A stretch of DNA of 64,000 bases. Source: Methylobacterium sp. R2-1. GTDB taxonomy: Bacteria; Pseudomonadota; Alphaproteobacteria; Rhizobiales; Beijerinckiaceae. Below, in pieces: positions 48,916 to 63,150 of this stretch; the stretch's first letter is position 1; every line of letters starts with the position of its first letter. The stretch lies in contig NZ_JACHWM010000004.1 in assembly GCF_014191355.1 (NCBI RefSeq), positions 186,001 to 250,000 on the forward strand. The letters are read 5' to 3'. The notes under the pieces were generated by a model. It worked only from the letters and a program-made list of their open reading frames with translations. It was not told the origin of the DNA and did not search any database. Both the position numbers and the translations under genes were made by a program.

Positions 48916-50482
48916 ATGCAGCTCACCGTCTGGACCTACGAGGGACCGCCGCATATCGGCGCCATGCGGGTCGCCACCGCGATGGAGGAGCTGCACTACG
49001 TGCTGCACGCCCCCCAGGGCGACACCTACGCCGACCTGCTGTTCACGATGATCGAGCGGCGCGCCAAGCGCCCGCCGGTCACCTACACGACCTTCCAGGC
49101 CCAGGATCTCGGCCGCGACACCGCGGCGATCTTCAAGGACGCGGTCGCCGCCGCCTATGCGCGCTTCCGGCCGCAGGCGATGATCGTCGGCGCCTCCTGC
49201 ACGGCCGAGCTGATCCAGGACGATCCGGGCGGACTCGCCAAGGCGCTCGACCTGCCGATCCCGGTCATTCCGCTGGAGCTGCCCGCCTACCAGAAGAAGG
49301 AGAACTGGGGCGCCTCCGAGACCTTCTACCGCTTGGTACGCGCCCTGGCCGGCGCCCCGAGCGAGCGCGACGCCCGCAACGGGCGGCGTCCCTCCTGCAA
49401 CATCCTCGGGCCCACCGCGCTCGGCTTCCGCAACCGCGACGACCTGATCGAGGTCAAAACGATCCTGGAGCGGCTCGGGTTCGCGGTGAACGTCGTCGCA
49501 CCCCTCGGCGCGACGCCCGCCGATCTCGGCCGTCTGGGCGAGGCCGACTTCAACGTCGTGCTCTATCCCGAGGTAGCGCGCAGTGCCGCGCAGTACCTCG
49601 AAAAGACGTTCCGCCAGCCCTTCGTCGATGTGGTGCCGATCGGCGTCGGGGCGACGACCCGCTTCGTGGAAGCCGTCGCGACGCTCGCCGGCGTCGATCC
49701 CGCTCCCGTCCTCGCCGACGCGTCCTCGCGCCTGCCCTGGTACAGCCGCTCGGTCGATTCGACCTATCTCACCGGGAAACGCGTCTTCGTGTTTGGAGAC
49801 GCCACCCACGCCCTGGCGCTTGCCCGCGTCGCCGCGCACGAGCTCGGGTTCAAGCTCGTCGGGCTCGGCACCTATTCCCGCGAATTCGCCCGCGAGGTCC
49901 GGGCGGAGGCCGCCCTCCACGGCATCGAGGCGACGATCACCGACGACTACCTCGACGTCGAGGCGGCGATCCAGGCGGCGGCGCCCGAACTGGTGCTCGG
50001 CACGCAGATGGAGCGCCACGTCGCCAAGCGGATCGGCATTCCCTGCGCGGTGATCTCGGCGCCGATCCACGTGCAGGACTTTCCCGCCCGCCACTCGCCG
50101 CAGATGGGTTTCGAGGGCGCCAACGTTCTGTTCGATACCCTCGTGCACCCCCTGATGATGGGACTGGAAGAACATCTCCTCGGGATGTTCCGCGAAGATC
50201 CCGAATTTCACGATGGCGCCGCCCCGTCGCATCTCGGCCACGCGCCGAGCCGGATCGCGGACGCCGTGGAACGGGCGCCGAAGACTCCTCTCCTCGCGTC
50301 GGCGCCCGTTCCATCCCTCCATGTCCACGGCGCCGACGCGGTTCGAACCGCGCCGTGGGCGCCGGATGCCGAGAAGGAGCTGAAGAAGATCCCGTTCTTC
50401 GTGCGCGGGAAGGCCCGCGCCAACACCGAGCGTTTCGCCCGCGAGCGGCAGCTCCCGCTCATCACCCTCGAGACCCTCTACG

Positions 50483-50508
<26 letters not shown>
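48916..50508 (+). CDS. bchB: Dark protochlorophyllide reductase, subunit B
   Basis: A 530-residue partner of BchN. The N-terminus [19 protein letters not shown] is the family start, and the Asp ligand of the shared cluster lies in [17 protein letters not shown] and [13 protein letters not shown] are further family blocks. The C-terminal end contains the short domain [16 protein letters not shown] typical of BchB. It overlaps bchH by 26 bp. Confidence 0.95.
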
Positions 50509-55100
<4,592 letters not shown>

Positions 55101-55101
<1 letters not shown>

Positions 55102-55832
55102 TGAGCACGCCCTACCTCACCCGCCGCTCCCAGCTCGAAACCTATTTCGACCGCACCGCGGTCGAGGCGTGGTCGCGCCTCACCTCCGACGCGCCGGTCT
55201 CGAAGATCCGCGCCACGGTGCGGGCAGGGCGCGATGCCATGCGCGCGAATCTCCTCGGCTGGCTGCCGGCGGATCTGACCGGCCGGCGCCTGCTGGATGC
55301 CGGCTGCGGCACCGGTGCGCTCGCGGTGGAGGCGGCGCGCCGGGGGGCCGAGGTGGTGGCGATCGACGTCTCGCCGACACTGATCGGGCTCGCCCGCGAG
55401 CGCCTGCCCGCGATCCCCGGCTCCGGCTCAATCACGTTTCGGGTCGGCGACATGCTCGACCCCTGGCTCGGCCGCTTCGACCATGTCGTCGCGATGGATT
55501 CACTGATCCATTATCAGGCGCCGGACATCGTGCGGGCGCTGGCCGAACTGTCGCTGCGCACGGATGGCAGCCTGCTGTTCACGGTCGCCCCGCGCACGGC
55601 GCTGCTGACGCTGATGCACGCGGCCGGCAAGCTGTTCCCGAAGGGCGACCGGGCGCCCGCCATCGTGCCGATCACGGACAGCGGCCTGCGGCAGCGCATT
55701 GCAGGGGAGCGGGCGCTGGCGCATTTCGCCGTGAGACGGACGCACCGCGTAAACAGCGGCTTCTACCTCTCGAGCGCCATCGAGCTACGCAAGAAGTCGT
55801 TGCCCGCGATCGAAACCGGGGCCGCTCGATGA
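55101..55832 (+). CDS. bchM: Mg-protoporphyrin O-methyltransferase
   Basis: A 243-residue SAM-dependent enzyme with the motif LLDAGCGTGALAVEAA and VVAIDVSPTLIGLA, preceding the family block VVAMDSLIHYQ. It methylates the C13 propionate of Mg-protoporphyrin before the cyclase step done by AcsF. It overlaps lhaA by 4 bp. Confidence 0.95.
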
Positions 55833-57274
55833 AATCCGGCCTCGCCATCACCCAGGCGCTGCTTCGCCTCGGCCCGACGATCCTTCCCTTCGCTGACGTG
55901 GCAACGAAGGAGCTGCCGCTCGGACGCCTGATGCGGCTCTCGCTGTTCCAGGTCACGGTCGGCATGGCTGCCGTGCTTCTGATCGGCACGCTCAACCGGG
56001 TGATGATCGTGGAGCTGGCGGTGCCGGCCTGGATCGTGGCCGTGATGCTGTCGCTGCCGCTGCTGTTCGCCCCCTTGCGGGCGGTGGTCGGCTTCCGCTC
56101 CGACACGCACCGCTCGGTGCTCGGCTGGCGGCGCGTCCCCTACATCTGGTTCGGCACGCTGCTGCAGTTCGGTGGGCTGGCGATCATGCCATTCGCCCTG
56201 TTGATCCTGTCGGGCGACACCACCGGTCCGCTCTGGGTTGGCCATGCTGCGGCCGCGCTTGCCTTCCTGCTCGTCGGCGCCGGACTTCATACGACGCAGA
56301 CCGTCGGGTTGGCGCTGGCCACCGATCTCGCCCCCGCTCACGCCCGCCCGAAGGTGGTGGCGCTCCTCTGCGCCATGCTGCTCGCCGGCATGATGGGCAG
56401 CGCCGTGCTGTTCGGGCTGGCGCTGGCGAATTTTTCGGCGGTCCGCCTGATCCAGGTGATCCAGGGCGCGGCGCTGATCACTATCGTGCTCAACGGCGTC
56501 GCGCTGTGGAAGCAGGAGCCGCGCGATCCCGGTCGCTCGGACCGGTCCAAGCTGCGGCCGAGTTTTTCCCAATCCTGGAGGGGTTACGCTCACGAAGGCA
56601 CCGCACGGCGGCGCCTCGCGGCCATCGCGCTCGGCACCGCGGCCTTCTCGATGCAGGACATCCTGCTCGAACCCTATGGTGGCCAGATCCTCGGCCTCAC
56701 GGTGGCGCAGACCACGGCGCTCACCGCGATGCTCGCCGCTGGGGGCGGGCTCGGCCTGATCGCCGCGGCGCGCTGGCTCAATCGCGGCGGCGATCCCTAC
56801 AGAGTCTCGGCGGCGGGCGCGGTGATCGGCATCGCCGCCTTCTCGGCGGTGATCTTTGCCGCGCCGCTCGCGTCCGCCCGGCTGTTCGCCGCGGGCGTCA
56901 CCCTGATCGGCATCGGCGGCGGGCTGTTCGCCCACGGCACGCTCACCGCCTCCATGGCCAAGGCCGGGCCGGAGGATACCGGCCTCGCGCTCGGCGCCTG
57001 GGGCGCGGTGCAGGCCACCGCCGCCGGTACGGCCATCGCCGCGAGCGGCATCCTGCGCGATCTCGGCGCGGCCGTCGCCCAATCGGGCGCCCTCGGCGAA
57101 GGCATGAACGAGCCGGCGATCGGCTACCTCATCGTCTACCACGTCGAGATCGCGCTGCTGTTCGCGACCCTGGTCGCGATCGGCCCGCTCGTGCGGGCGT
57201 CAGAGCCCGAAGTCGACCGCCCGGACGAGGGGCGGGCCGGCCGGTTCGATCCCCTCGTCAACCGTCCCACCTGA
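55829..57274 (+). CDS. lhaA: Light-harvesting 1 assembly protein, PucC/BCD family
   Basis: A 481-residue membrane protein with about twelve hydrophobic segments and the family motif NRVMIVELAVPAW. The position between bchM and puhA is that of LhaA, which helps the light-harvesting 1 antenna assemble around the reaction centre. It is a paralogue of the carrier between bchG and bchP. Confidence 0.93.
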   Translation: MKSGLAITQALLRLGPTILPFADVATKELPLGRLMRLSLFQVTVGMAAVLLIGTLNRVMIVELAVPAWIVAVMLSLPLLFAPLRAVVGFRSDTHRSVLGWRRVPYIWFGTLLQFGGLAIMPFALLILSGDTTGPLWVGHAAAALAFLLVGAGLHTTQTVGLALATDLAPAHARPKVVALLCAMLLAGMMGSAVLFGLALANFSAVRLIQVIQGAALITIVLNGVALWKQEPRDPGRSDRSKLRPSFSQSWRGYAHEGTARRRLAAIALGTAAFSMQDILLEPYGGQILGLTVAQTTALTAMLAAGGGLGLIAAARWLNRGGDPYRVSAAGAVIGIAAFSAVIFAAPLASARLFAAGVTLIGIGGGLFAHGTLTASMAKAGPEDTGLALGAWGAVQATAAGTAIAASGILRDLGAAVAQSGALGEGMNEPAIGYLIVYHVEIALLFATLVAIGPLVRASEPEVDRPDEGRAGRFDPLVNRPT

Positions 57275-57288
57275 TCGGGAGGCCCGTC

Positions 57289-58062
57289 ATGCCCAGAGGC
57301 GAGATCACCGGTTACATCGACGTCGCGCAGGTCACGCTCTACGCGTTCTGGATCTTCTTCGCGGGTCTCGTCTTCTACCTGCGCCGCGAGGATCGGCGCG
57401 AGGGCTATCCGCTCGAGAACGAGGCCGCCGGCCGCCTCAGGAGCCCGGACCCGATCCTGATCCCGACGCCGAAGGCCTTCCACCTGTCGAGCGGCCACAC
57501 GATGTACGCGCCGCAGACCAACATCGCCTACGACACCGATGTGCCGAGCGCCCGCCGCGAGGTCTTTCCCGGCGCCCCCTACTTCCGCACCAATACCTCG
57601 CTCCAGGCCGGCGTCGGTCCCGGTTCGTGGGTGCCGCGCCACGACGAGCACGACCGGACCTGGGACGCGCAGTACCGCATCGTTCCGTTACGCGTCGCCG
57701 AAGCCTTCGTGGTCCACGAGGACGGGCCGAACCCGATCGGCATGCCGGTCCTCGGCGCCGACCGGCAGGTCGCCGGCACCGTCGTCGATCTCTGGGTCGA
57801 TCGCGGCGAGTCGTTCGTGCGCTACTACGAGGTCGAGCTCGGTGCGGGGGGGCGCCGGGTGCTGATGCCCGTCACCTTCTGCACCACCGGCCGCTTCTCG
57901 CGCACGGTGAAGACCGAGGCGCTGCTGGCGGCGCAGTTCGCCGACATCCCCGGAACCAAGGATCCGGACTCCGTCACCCTGCGGGAGGAGGAACGGATCA
58001 TGGCGTATTTCGGCGCCGGCACCCTTTACGCCTCGCCGGCCCGCCAAGAACCCATTCTCTGA
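57289..58062 (+). CDS. puhA: Reaction centre subunit H
   Basis: A 257-residue protein with one membrane helix near the N-terminus (YIDVAQVTLYAFWIFFAGLV) and a cytoplasmic domain that caps the L and M subunits. Blocks such as GYPLENE, PKAFHLSSGHT and GTVVDLWVD are typical. L and M (pufLM) are outside the window. Confidence 0.96.
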   Translation: MPRGEITGYIDVAQVTLYAFWIFFAGLVFYLRREDRREGYPLENEAAGRLRSPDPILIPTPKAFHLSSGHTMYAPQTNIAYDTDVPSARREVFPGAPYFRTNTSLQAGVGPGSWVPRHDEHDRTWDAQYRIVPLRVAEAFVVHEDGPNPIGMPVLGADRQVAGTVVDLWVDRGESFVRYYEVELGAGGRRVLMPVTFCTTGRFSRTVKTEALLAAQFADIPGTKDPDSVTLREEERIMAYFGAGTLYASPARQEPIL

Positions 58063-58073
58063 GGGCCGATCCT

Positions 58074-58745
58074 ATGAGCGAGTCGGATTTCCTGCCCGAA
58101 GGAACGCTGCGGGGGCTGCCCGGTCCGCTGCCGCCAGGGGAGCGCATCCTATGGCGCGGCGCCCCGACCTTGCCCGGCGTGCTGCTGCGCGCCTTCCATG
58201 CCCGGCTCGTCATGCTGTGGTTCGCCGGCACCGCCACCTTGCTGTCCATCGGCGCCGCCGTAAGCGAGGGTCCGGCGCGGGCGCTCGCCATTGCCGGCTC
58301 GACGCTGCTGATCGGTCTCGGCGCTCTGGGGCTACTGACCTTCCTCGCCTGGCTCGTCCAGCGCACGACGGTCTACACCCTGACCAACCAGAGGGTGGTG
58401 ATGCATGTCGGCATTGCCCTGCCGATCGCCCTCAACCTGCCGCTGACCCGGATCGAATCGGCGGACCTGCGCCTGTTTGCCGATGGAAGCGGCGATATTC
58501 CCCTGCGGCTGCCACCGGGTGAGCGGGTCGCCTACCTGCATCTGTGGCCGCATGCCCGCCCCTGGCGCGTGAGCCGCCCGGAGCCGATGCTGCGCTCGGT
58601 CCCCGAAGCCCGCAGCGTGGCGGCCCTGCTCACGCCGGCCCTTGCGGCGCGGGCCGATGGCCCCACCCGCATTGAGGAGCCGACCGCCGTCAGCGGACGC
58701 GCCAGCACCGTACCGGGCCGTCTCACGGCGGCCGGAGCCCGATAG
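58074..58745 (+). CDS. puhB: Photosynthetic complex assembly protein PuhB
   Basis: A 223-residue membrane protein with about three hydrophobic segments. The central block TVYTLTNQRVVMHVGIALP is typical of PuhB and related PH-like membrane domains. It helps build the reaction centre. It starts 11 bp after puhA. Confidence 0.93.
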   Translation: MSESDFLPEGTLRGLPGPLPPGERILWRGAPTLPGVLLRAFHARLVMLWFAGTATLLSIGAAVSEGPARALAIAGSTLLIGLGALGLLTFLAWLVQRTTVYTLTNQRVVMHVGIALPIALNLPLTRIESADLRLFADGSGDIPLRLPPGERVAYLHLWPHARPWRVSRPEPMLRSVPEARSVAALLTPALAARADGPTRIEEPTAVSGRASTVPGRLTAAGAR

Positions 58746-58760
58746 CGGGGAGTGGAACCG

Positions 58761-59231
58761 ATGCCCGTGGAGCTGAACTTCCGCCGTCCGCCGCAGAAGC
58801 CGCCGTCTCAGCGGCAGGCGCTGCTGGCCGTCGCGGCGCTGCTGGCGGTGTCGCTTCTCGCGGTCACCCTCGGCCGTGGCCAGGAGGCCGAGCCGGAGGA
58901 GCAGCCGGCCCGGCCGATCCAGACGCTGGCCTTCCACGCGGAGGATCAGCCGGACGGTGCCATCAATCTGCGGGCGGCGGAGAACGGAAGTCTCGTCGCT
59001 CGGATCGAGCCAGGGCAGGACGGCTTCATCCGCGGCACGTTGCGAGGGCTCGCCCAGGCGCGGCAGCGGGAGGGCCTGAGCCGCGAGCCGCCCTTCACCC
59101 TCACGCGATTCGACAACGGCACGTTGTCGTTGGACGATGAGGCCACCGGGCGGCAGGTGCCGCTGCTGGCCTTCGGCCCCTCCAACGCGAAGGCCTTCGC
59201 CCGCCTGCTACCCGGCACGGAGCTGCGGTGA
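58761..59231 (+). CDS. puhC: Photosynthetic complex assembly protein PuhC
   Basis: A 156-residue protein with one N-terminal membrane segment (ALLAVAALLAVSLLAVTLG) and a periplasmic part with the family block GFIRGTLRGLAQARQREG. PuhC affects light-harvesting and reaction centre organisation. ATG 58761 has GGGGAG about 8 bases before it; GTG 58752 is an alternative. Confidence 0.9.
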   Translation: MPVELNFRRPPQKPPSQRQALLAVAALLAVSLLAVTLGRGQEAEPEEQPARPIQTLAFHAEDQPDGAINLRAAENGSLVARIEPGQDGFIRGTLRGLAQARQREGLSREPPFTLTRFDNGTLSLDDEATGRQVPLLAFGPSNAKAFARLLPGTELR

Positions 59232-59545
59232 TGGCAGGAGCAGCAGACATGGCCTGGATCGGCAAGACGGTCGTCGAGGTGCCCTGCACCGTCGAGATCG
59301 AGCAGACGCCGGAGAGCCTGCACGCACACGTGACCCTCGATGCCGGATTCGAGATCGGGCCCGGCGACGAGGTCCAAGTCCATGATGCGCCGACAGAGGT
59401 GCCCTACGGCGAGCGCCTCACCGTGCGCCGAACCGCCACCGTGACCCGCGCCGGCCGGCTGGAGCGGGCCTGGACCAAGCTGATCGCCCATCTCGAGCTG
59501 ACCGAGCTCTACGAGGTGAGCTTTTCCGAACGGAGGAAGCTGTGA
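59231..59545 (+). CDS. Small conserved photosynthesis-cluster protein (between puhC and acsF)
   Basis: A 104-residue soluble protein from ATG 59231, sharing one base with the puhC stop and overlapping acsF by 4 bp. It is rich in short beta-type segments ([31 protein letters not shown]). It occupies the position where Rhodobacter has puhD. I do not know a function; the tight coupling suggests a role in complex assembly or cyclase function. Confidence 0.75.
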   Translation: MAGAADMAWIGKTVVEVPCTVEIEQTPESLHAHVTLDAGFEIGPGDEVQVHDAPTEVPYGERLTVRRTATVTRAGRLERAWTKLIAHLELTELYEVSFSERRKL

Positions 59546-60642
59546 ACGCCACCGTCCAGCCCCAGCACCCATCCTCAGCGGGAACGCCGCTCCCCCGCAA
59601 TCCGGTCAACGACTCGACCAAGAGCGCGCAACAGACGACGTTCCTGAGCCCGCGCTTCTACACAACCGATTTCGACGAGCTCGACCGCACCGATGTCGAG
59701 CCCGTGCGCCGCGAGTGGGACATCCTGATCGACGAGCTGCGCTCGGACCCGAACAAGCGCCACTTCGTGCGCAACGAGGAGTTCGACTGCGACCTCGCCG
59801 GCATGGACCCGGAACTACGAAAAGAATTCCTCGACTTCCTCGTCTCCTCGATCACCGCCGAGTTCTCGGGCTGCGTGCTCTATGCCGAGATGCGCAAGCG
59901 CGCCAAGAACAAGGACATCAAGGAGCTGTTCGGCTTCATGAGCCGCGACGAGGCCCGGCATGCCGGCTTCATCAACGACACGCTGAAGGATTTCGGCGTC
60001 GGCGTCGATCTCGGCTTCCTGACCAAGGCGAAGAAATACACCTTCTTCAAGCCGAAATTCATCTTCTACGCGACCTACCTCTCGGAGAAGATCGGCTATG
60101 CCCGCTACATCACCATCTACCGCGAGCTGGAGCGGCACCCCGAGCGGCGCATCCATCCGATCTTCAAGTGGTTCGAGAAGTGGTGCAACGACGAGTTCCG
60201 CCACGGCGAGGCGTTCGCGCTTCTGATGCGGGCCAACCCGAAGCTGACGGAAGGGGCGAACCGCTACTGGATTCGCTTCTTCCTGCTGGCGGTGTTCGCG
60301 ACGATGTATGTCCGCGACCATTGCCGCCCGGCCTTCCACAAGGCGCTCGGGGTCGATCCGACCGACTACGACTTCAAGGTCTTCCGGATCACCTCCGAGA
60401 TTTCGAAGCAGACGTTTCCGATCACGCTCGATCTCGACGATCCGCGCTTCAAGGCGGGTCTCGACCGGCTGCTGGTCTGCGCCGACAAGATCGCCGCCGC
60501 CAAGGCGGAAGGCGGCTTGTTGGGTCGGCTGAAGCACGGTGCCCAGACCTTGGTTGCGGCGGCAACCTTCGCCCGGCTCTACCTGCTGCCAGTCAAGCAC
60601 AACACGATGCCCGCCGACATCCGCCTTCGGCCGGTCTGGTAG
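59542..60642 (+). CDS. acsF: Aerobic Mg-protoporphyrin IX monomethyl ester cyclase
   Basis: A 366-residue di-iron oxygenase that makes the fifth ring of chlorophylls using O2. The iron-binding motifs are visible: [17 protein letters not shown] with Glu, SRDEARHAG, and [12 protein letters not shown]. Presence of this oxygen-dependent enzyme, with no bchE in the window, fits an aerobic phototroph. It starts with GTG 59542, which overlaps the small gene before it by 4 bp. Confidence 0.96.
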   Translation: MNATVQPQHPSSAGTPLPRNPVNDSTKSAQQTTFLSPRFYTTDFDELDRTDVEPVRREWDILIDELRSDPNKRHFVRNEEFDCDLAGMDPELRKEFLDFLVSSITAEFSGCVLYAEMRKRAKNKDIKELFGFMSRDEARHAGFINDTLKDFGVGVDLGFLTKAKKYTFFKPKFIFYATYLSEKIGYARYITIYRELERHPERRIHPIFKWFEKWCNDEFRHGEAFALLMRANPKLTEGANRYWIRFFLLAVFATMYVRDHCRPAFHKALGVDPTDYDFKVFRITSEISKQTFPITLDLDDPRFKAGLDRLLVCADKIAAAKAEGGLLGRLKHGAQTLVAAATFARLYLLPVKHNTMPADIRLRPVW

Positions 60643-60643
60643 C

Positions 60644-61453
60644 ATGGGCACCTACGCCGCCCCGGCGCTCTACGCCGTCCTGCTGTGGTGGTCGGCCACT
60701 GGGCTGGTGCTGGTGCTCCAGCACCTGCCGCGGCGGACGCATGCCCGGAGCATGGTGGCGGCGAGCGCCGTGCTGGCCGGGGCGCTTTGGGCGATCGGTG
60801 CGGTCGCGGACGACGACACGGAGACCGGCGCCTATATCGGCTTCACCGCCGCGGTGATCGTCTGGGGCTGGCAGGAGATGACCTACTATATGGGCTTCGT
60901 CTCCGGCCCGAAGCCCGCCGCCTGCGCGCCGAACCTGCGCGGGCTCGACCGCTTCTTCGCGGCGCTCGCCACCAGCCTCTGGCACGAATTCGCAATCCTG
61001 CTCGGCGGGCTCGCCATCCTCTGCCTCACTTGGGGAGCGGGGAACCGGGTGGCGCTGGGGACCTACGCGCTGCTCGCGCTGATGAACGCCTCGGCGCGGC
61101 TCAACCTGTTCCTCGGCGTGCGCAACCTCCACGCCGAGTTCCTGCCGCAGCATCTCGGCTACCTCGCCTGCTACCTGAGCCGGCGACGGATGAATCCGCT
61201 GTTTCCGGTCTCGGTGACGCTGGGTACCGCCGCGACCGTGCGGCTCGCCCGAGGCGCTCTCGGGGCGGAGGCCACCCCGCAGACGGTCACGGGCCTGAGC
61301 CTTCTCGCCGCGCTCGCGGCGCTCGCCACCCTGGAGCACTGGTTCCTGATGCTGCCTCTGCCTTCGGCGGCCTTGTGGAACTGGAGCCTGCCGGGTCGCA
61401 GCGCCCCGGTCGTTGCCGAGGCGCAGGACACGGCAGCAGGGCCACGCGAATGA
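60644..61453 (+). CDS. puhE: Photosynthetic complex assembly protein PuhE
   Basis: A 269-residue membrane protein with about seven hydrophobic segments and family blocks VIVWGWQEMTYYMGFVSGPK, WHEFAILLG and NLFLGVRNLHAEFLPQHL. It modulates bacteriochlorophyll supply during complex assembly. It ends the tightly spaced superoperon, 2 bp after acsF. Confidence 0.93.
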   Translation: MGTYAAPALYAVLLWWSATGLVLVLQHLPRRTHARSMVAASAVLAGALWAIGAVADDDTETGAYIGFTAAVIVWGWQEMTYYMGFVSGPKPAACAPNLRGLDRFFAALATSLWHEFAILLGGLAILCLTWGAGNRVALGTYALLALMNASARLNLFLGVRNLHAEFLPQHLGYLACYLSRRRMNPLFPVSVTLGTAATVRLARGALGAEATPQTVTGLSLLAALAALATLEHWFLMLPLPSAALWNWSLPGRSAPVVAEAQDTAAGPRE

Positions 61454-61458
61454 GGTGA

Positions 61459-61477
61459 GGTGGACGCGAGATCCACC
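61459..61477 (+). other. Hairpin in puhE-hemA gap
   Basis: GGTGGA (61459-61464), loop of 7, TCCACC (61472-61477), in the 56-bp gap before hemA. There is no T-run, so it may be an mRNA processing or stability element rather than a terminator. Confidence 0.4.
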
Positions 61478-61509
61478 CGCCGTCGACAGTTTCATCGGGG
61501 AGGACGGTT

Positions 61510-62727
61510 ATGGACTACGAGGCGTTCTTCGGCAGCGCGATCACCGGACTCCACCGGGAAGGGCGTTACCGCGTCTTCACCGATCTAGAGCGGCAGGCCG
61601 GGCGTTTTCCCTACGCGACGCATCACAGCCCCGGCGGCGAGCGGGAAGTCACCGTCTGGTGCTCCAACGACTATCTCGGCATGGGTCAGCACCCGTCGGT
61701 GCTGCGGGCGATGCACGAGGCGATCGACCGCTGCGGCGCCGGGGCGGGCGGCACCCGCAACATCTCCGGTACCAACCACTACCACGTGCTCCTGGAGCAG
61801 GAACTCGCCGACCTCCACGACAAGGAGGCGGCGCTGATATTCTCTTCCGGCTACGTCTCGAACTGGGCCGCGCTCGGCACGCTCGCCTCCAAGCTTCCGG
61901 GTTGCGTGGTGTTCTCCGACGAGGGCAATCACGCCTCGATGATCGAGGGCATCCGTTCGAGCCGGGCCGAGCGGCAGATCTTCCGCCACAACGATCCGGA
62001 CGATCTGAACCGCAAGCTCGGCCTGATCGAGCCCGGCCGGGCCAAGCTCGTCGCCTTCGAGTCGGTCTATTCCATGGACGGCGACATCGCGCCGATCGAC
62101 GAGATCTGCGACGTGGCCGAGGCCCACGGCGCGCTGACCTATCTCGACGAGGTGCACGCGGTCGGCCTCTACGGCGCGCGGGGCGGCGGCATCTCGGAGC
62201 GGATGGGGCTCGCCCACCGGCTCGACGTGATCGAGGGAACGCTCGGCAAGGCCTTTGCCGTCCACGGCGGCTACATCACCGGCTCGACGCAGCTCTGCGA
62301 CTTCGTGCGCAGCTTCGCCTCGGGCTTCATCTTCACGACCTCGCTGCCGCCGGCGGTCGCCGCCGGCGCCGCCGCGAGCATCCGCCACCTCAAGACGAGC
62401 AGCGCCGAGCGGGCGCGCCACCAGGAGCGGGTGGCGCGGGTGCGGCAGGCGCTGGACGCAGCGGGCATTCCGACGCTGGCCAACCATAGCCACATCGTTC
62501 CGGTGATGGTCTGCGACCCCGTGCTGTGCAAGGCGATCAGCGATGCCCTGCTCGATGAGTTCGGCATCTACGTGCAGCCGATCAACTATCCCACCGTGCC
62601 GCGCGGCACGGAGCGCCTGCGCATCACGCCCTCGCCGCTGCATTCGAACGCCGACATCGACCACCTCGTGGATGCGCTGAGCACGATCTGGCGGCGAATC
62701 GGATTGAGCAAGGCGGCGGCCGAGTAG
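61510..62727 (+). CDS. hemA: 5-aminolevulinate synthase
   Basis: A 405-residue PLP enzyme that joins glycine and succinyl-CoA to 5-aminolevulinate, the first step of tetrapyrrole synthesis in alphaproteobacteria. Blocks: [31 protein letters not shown], the PLP-binding [12 protein letters not shown], and the PLP Lys in [12 protein letters not shown]. It lies directly after the photosynthesis superoperon, as in other purple bacteria, which couples precursor supply to bacteriochlorophyll demand. Confidence 0.97.
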   Translation: MDYEAFFGSAITGLHREGRYRVFTDLERQAGRFPYATHHSPGGEREVTVWCSNDYLGMGQHPSVLRAMHEAIDRCGAGAGGTRNISGTNHYHVLLEQELADLHDKEAALIFSSGYVSNWAALGTLASKLPGCVVFSDEGNHASMIEGIRSSRAERQIFRHNDPDDLNRKLGLIEPGRAKLVAFESVYSMDGDIAPIDEICDVAEAHGALTYLDEVHAVGLYGARGGGISERMGLAHRLDVIEGTLGKAFAVHGGYITGSTQLCDFVRSFASGFIFTTSLPPAVAAGAAASIRHLKTSSAERARHQERVARVRQALDAAGIPTLANHSHIVPVMVCDPVLCKAISDALLDEFGIYVQPINYPTVPRGTERLRITPSPLHSNADIDHLVDALSTIWRRIGLSKAAAE

Positions 62728-62742
62728 GTTCGGAGGCTCGCG

Positions 62743-63015
62743 CTATATCTTCTTTTCGAGCGCGGCCTTCACCTGCATGAGCTGATCCCACACCACGCCG
62801 GGGCTGGTGCCCATCGCCTCAAGGACGGCGTTCACACCCCAGAATAGGCCGAACAGAATCACCGGCACCAGGATCCAGCCCAGGATCTCCTCGCCGCGGT
62901 GGCGGGCCTTGCGGCGGCGGCGGCGTCTCTCGCGAGACGTCAGCGGCTTCGGCCGCCCCGAATCCGGTTGTGGCGCGACAGGCGTGAGGGGCTCCTCCTG
63001 CGTGTCGCTCGTCAT
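62743..63015 (-). CDS. Small single-pass membrane protein
   Basis: A 90-residue protein from ATG 63015: an acidic/Pro-rich start, a very basic stretch (RERRRRRRKARHRG), and one hydrophobic segment (ILVPVILFGLFWGVNAVL). The frame is open upstream to 63120, but the extension is of low quality. The family is unknown. It lies between hemA (convergent) and clpA. Confidence 0.6.
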   Translation of the reverse strand: MTSDTQEEPLTPVAPQPDSGRPKPLTSRERRRRRRKARHRGEEILGWILVPVILFGLFWGVNAVLEAMGTSPGVVWDQLMQVKAALEKKI

Positions 63016-63115
63016 GCTACCCTCATTGCTGGCCGATGCCGGGCCCTCTGGCAGAGCGCGGCGCCGCCCATATCCGGGAGCCGGCGCAGGAACGCAAGCC
63101 GCGCCAGCCTCGAAC

Positions 63116-63141
63116 GCCACTCACTCTTGCGAGTGAGTGGC
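63116..63141 (-). terminator. Strong hairpin after clpA
   Basis: GCCACTCACTC (63116-63126) pairs perfectly with GAGTGAGTGGC (63131-63141). On the minus strand the loop is GCAA. It lies 10 bases past the clpA stop and is probably its terminator, though it lacks a T-run. Confidence 0.65.
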
Positions 63142-63150
63142 CTTGCGCGG

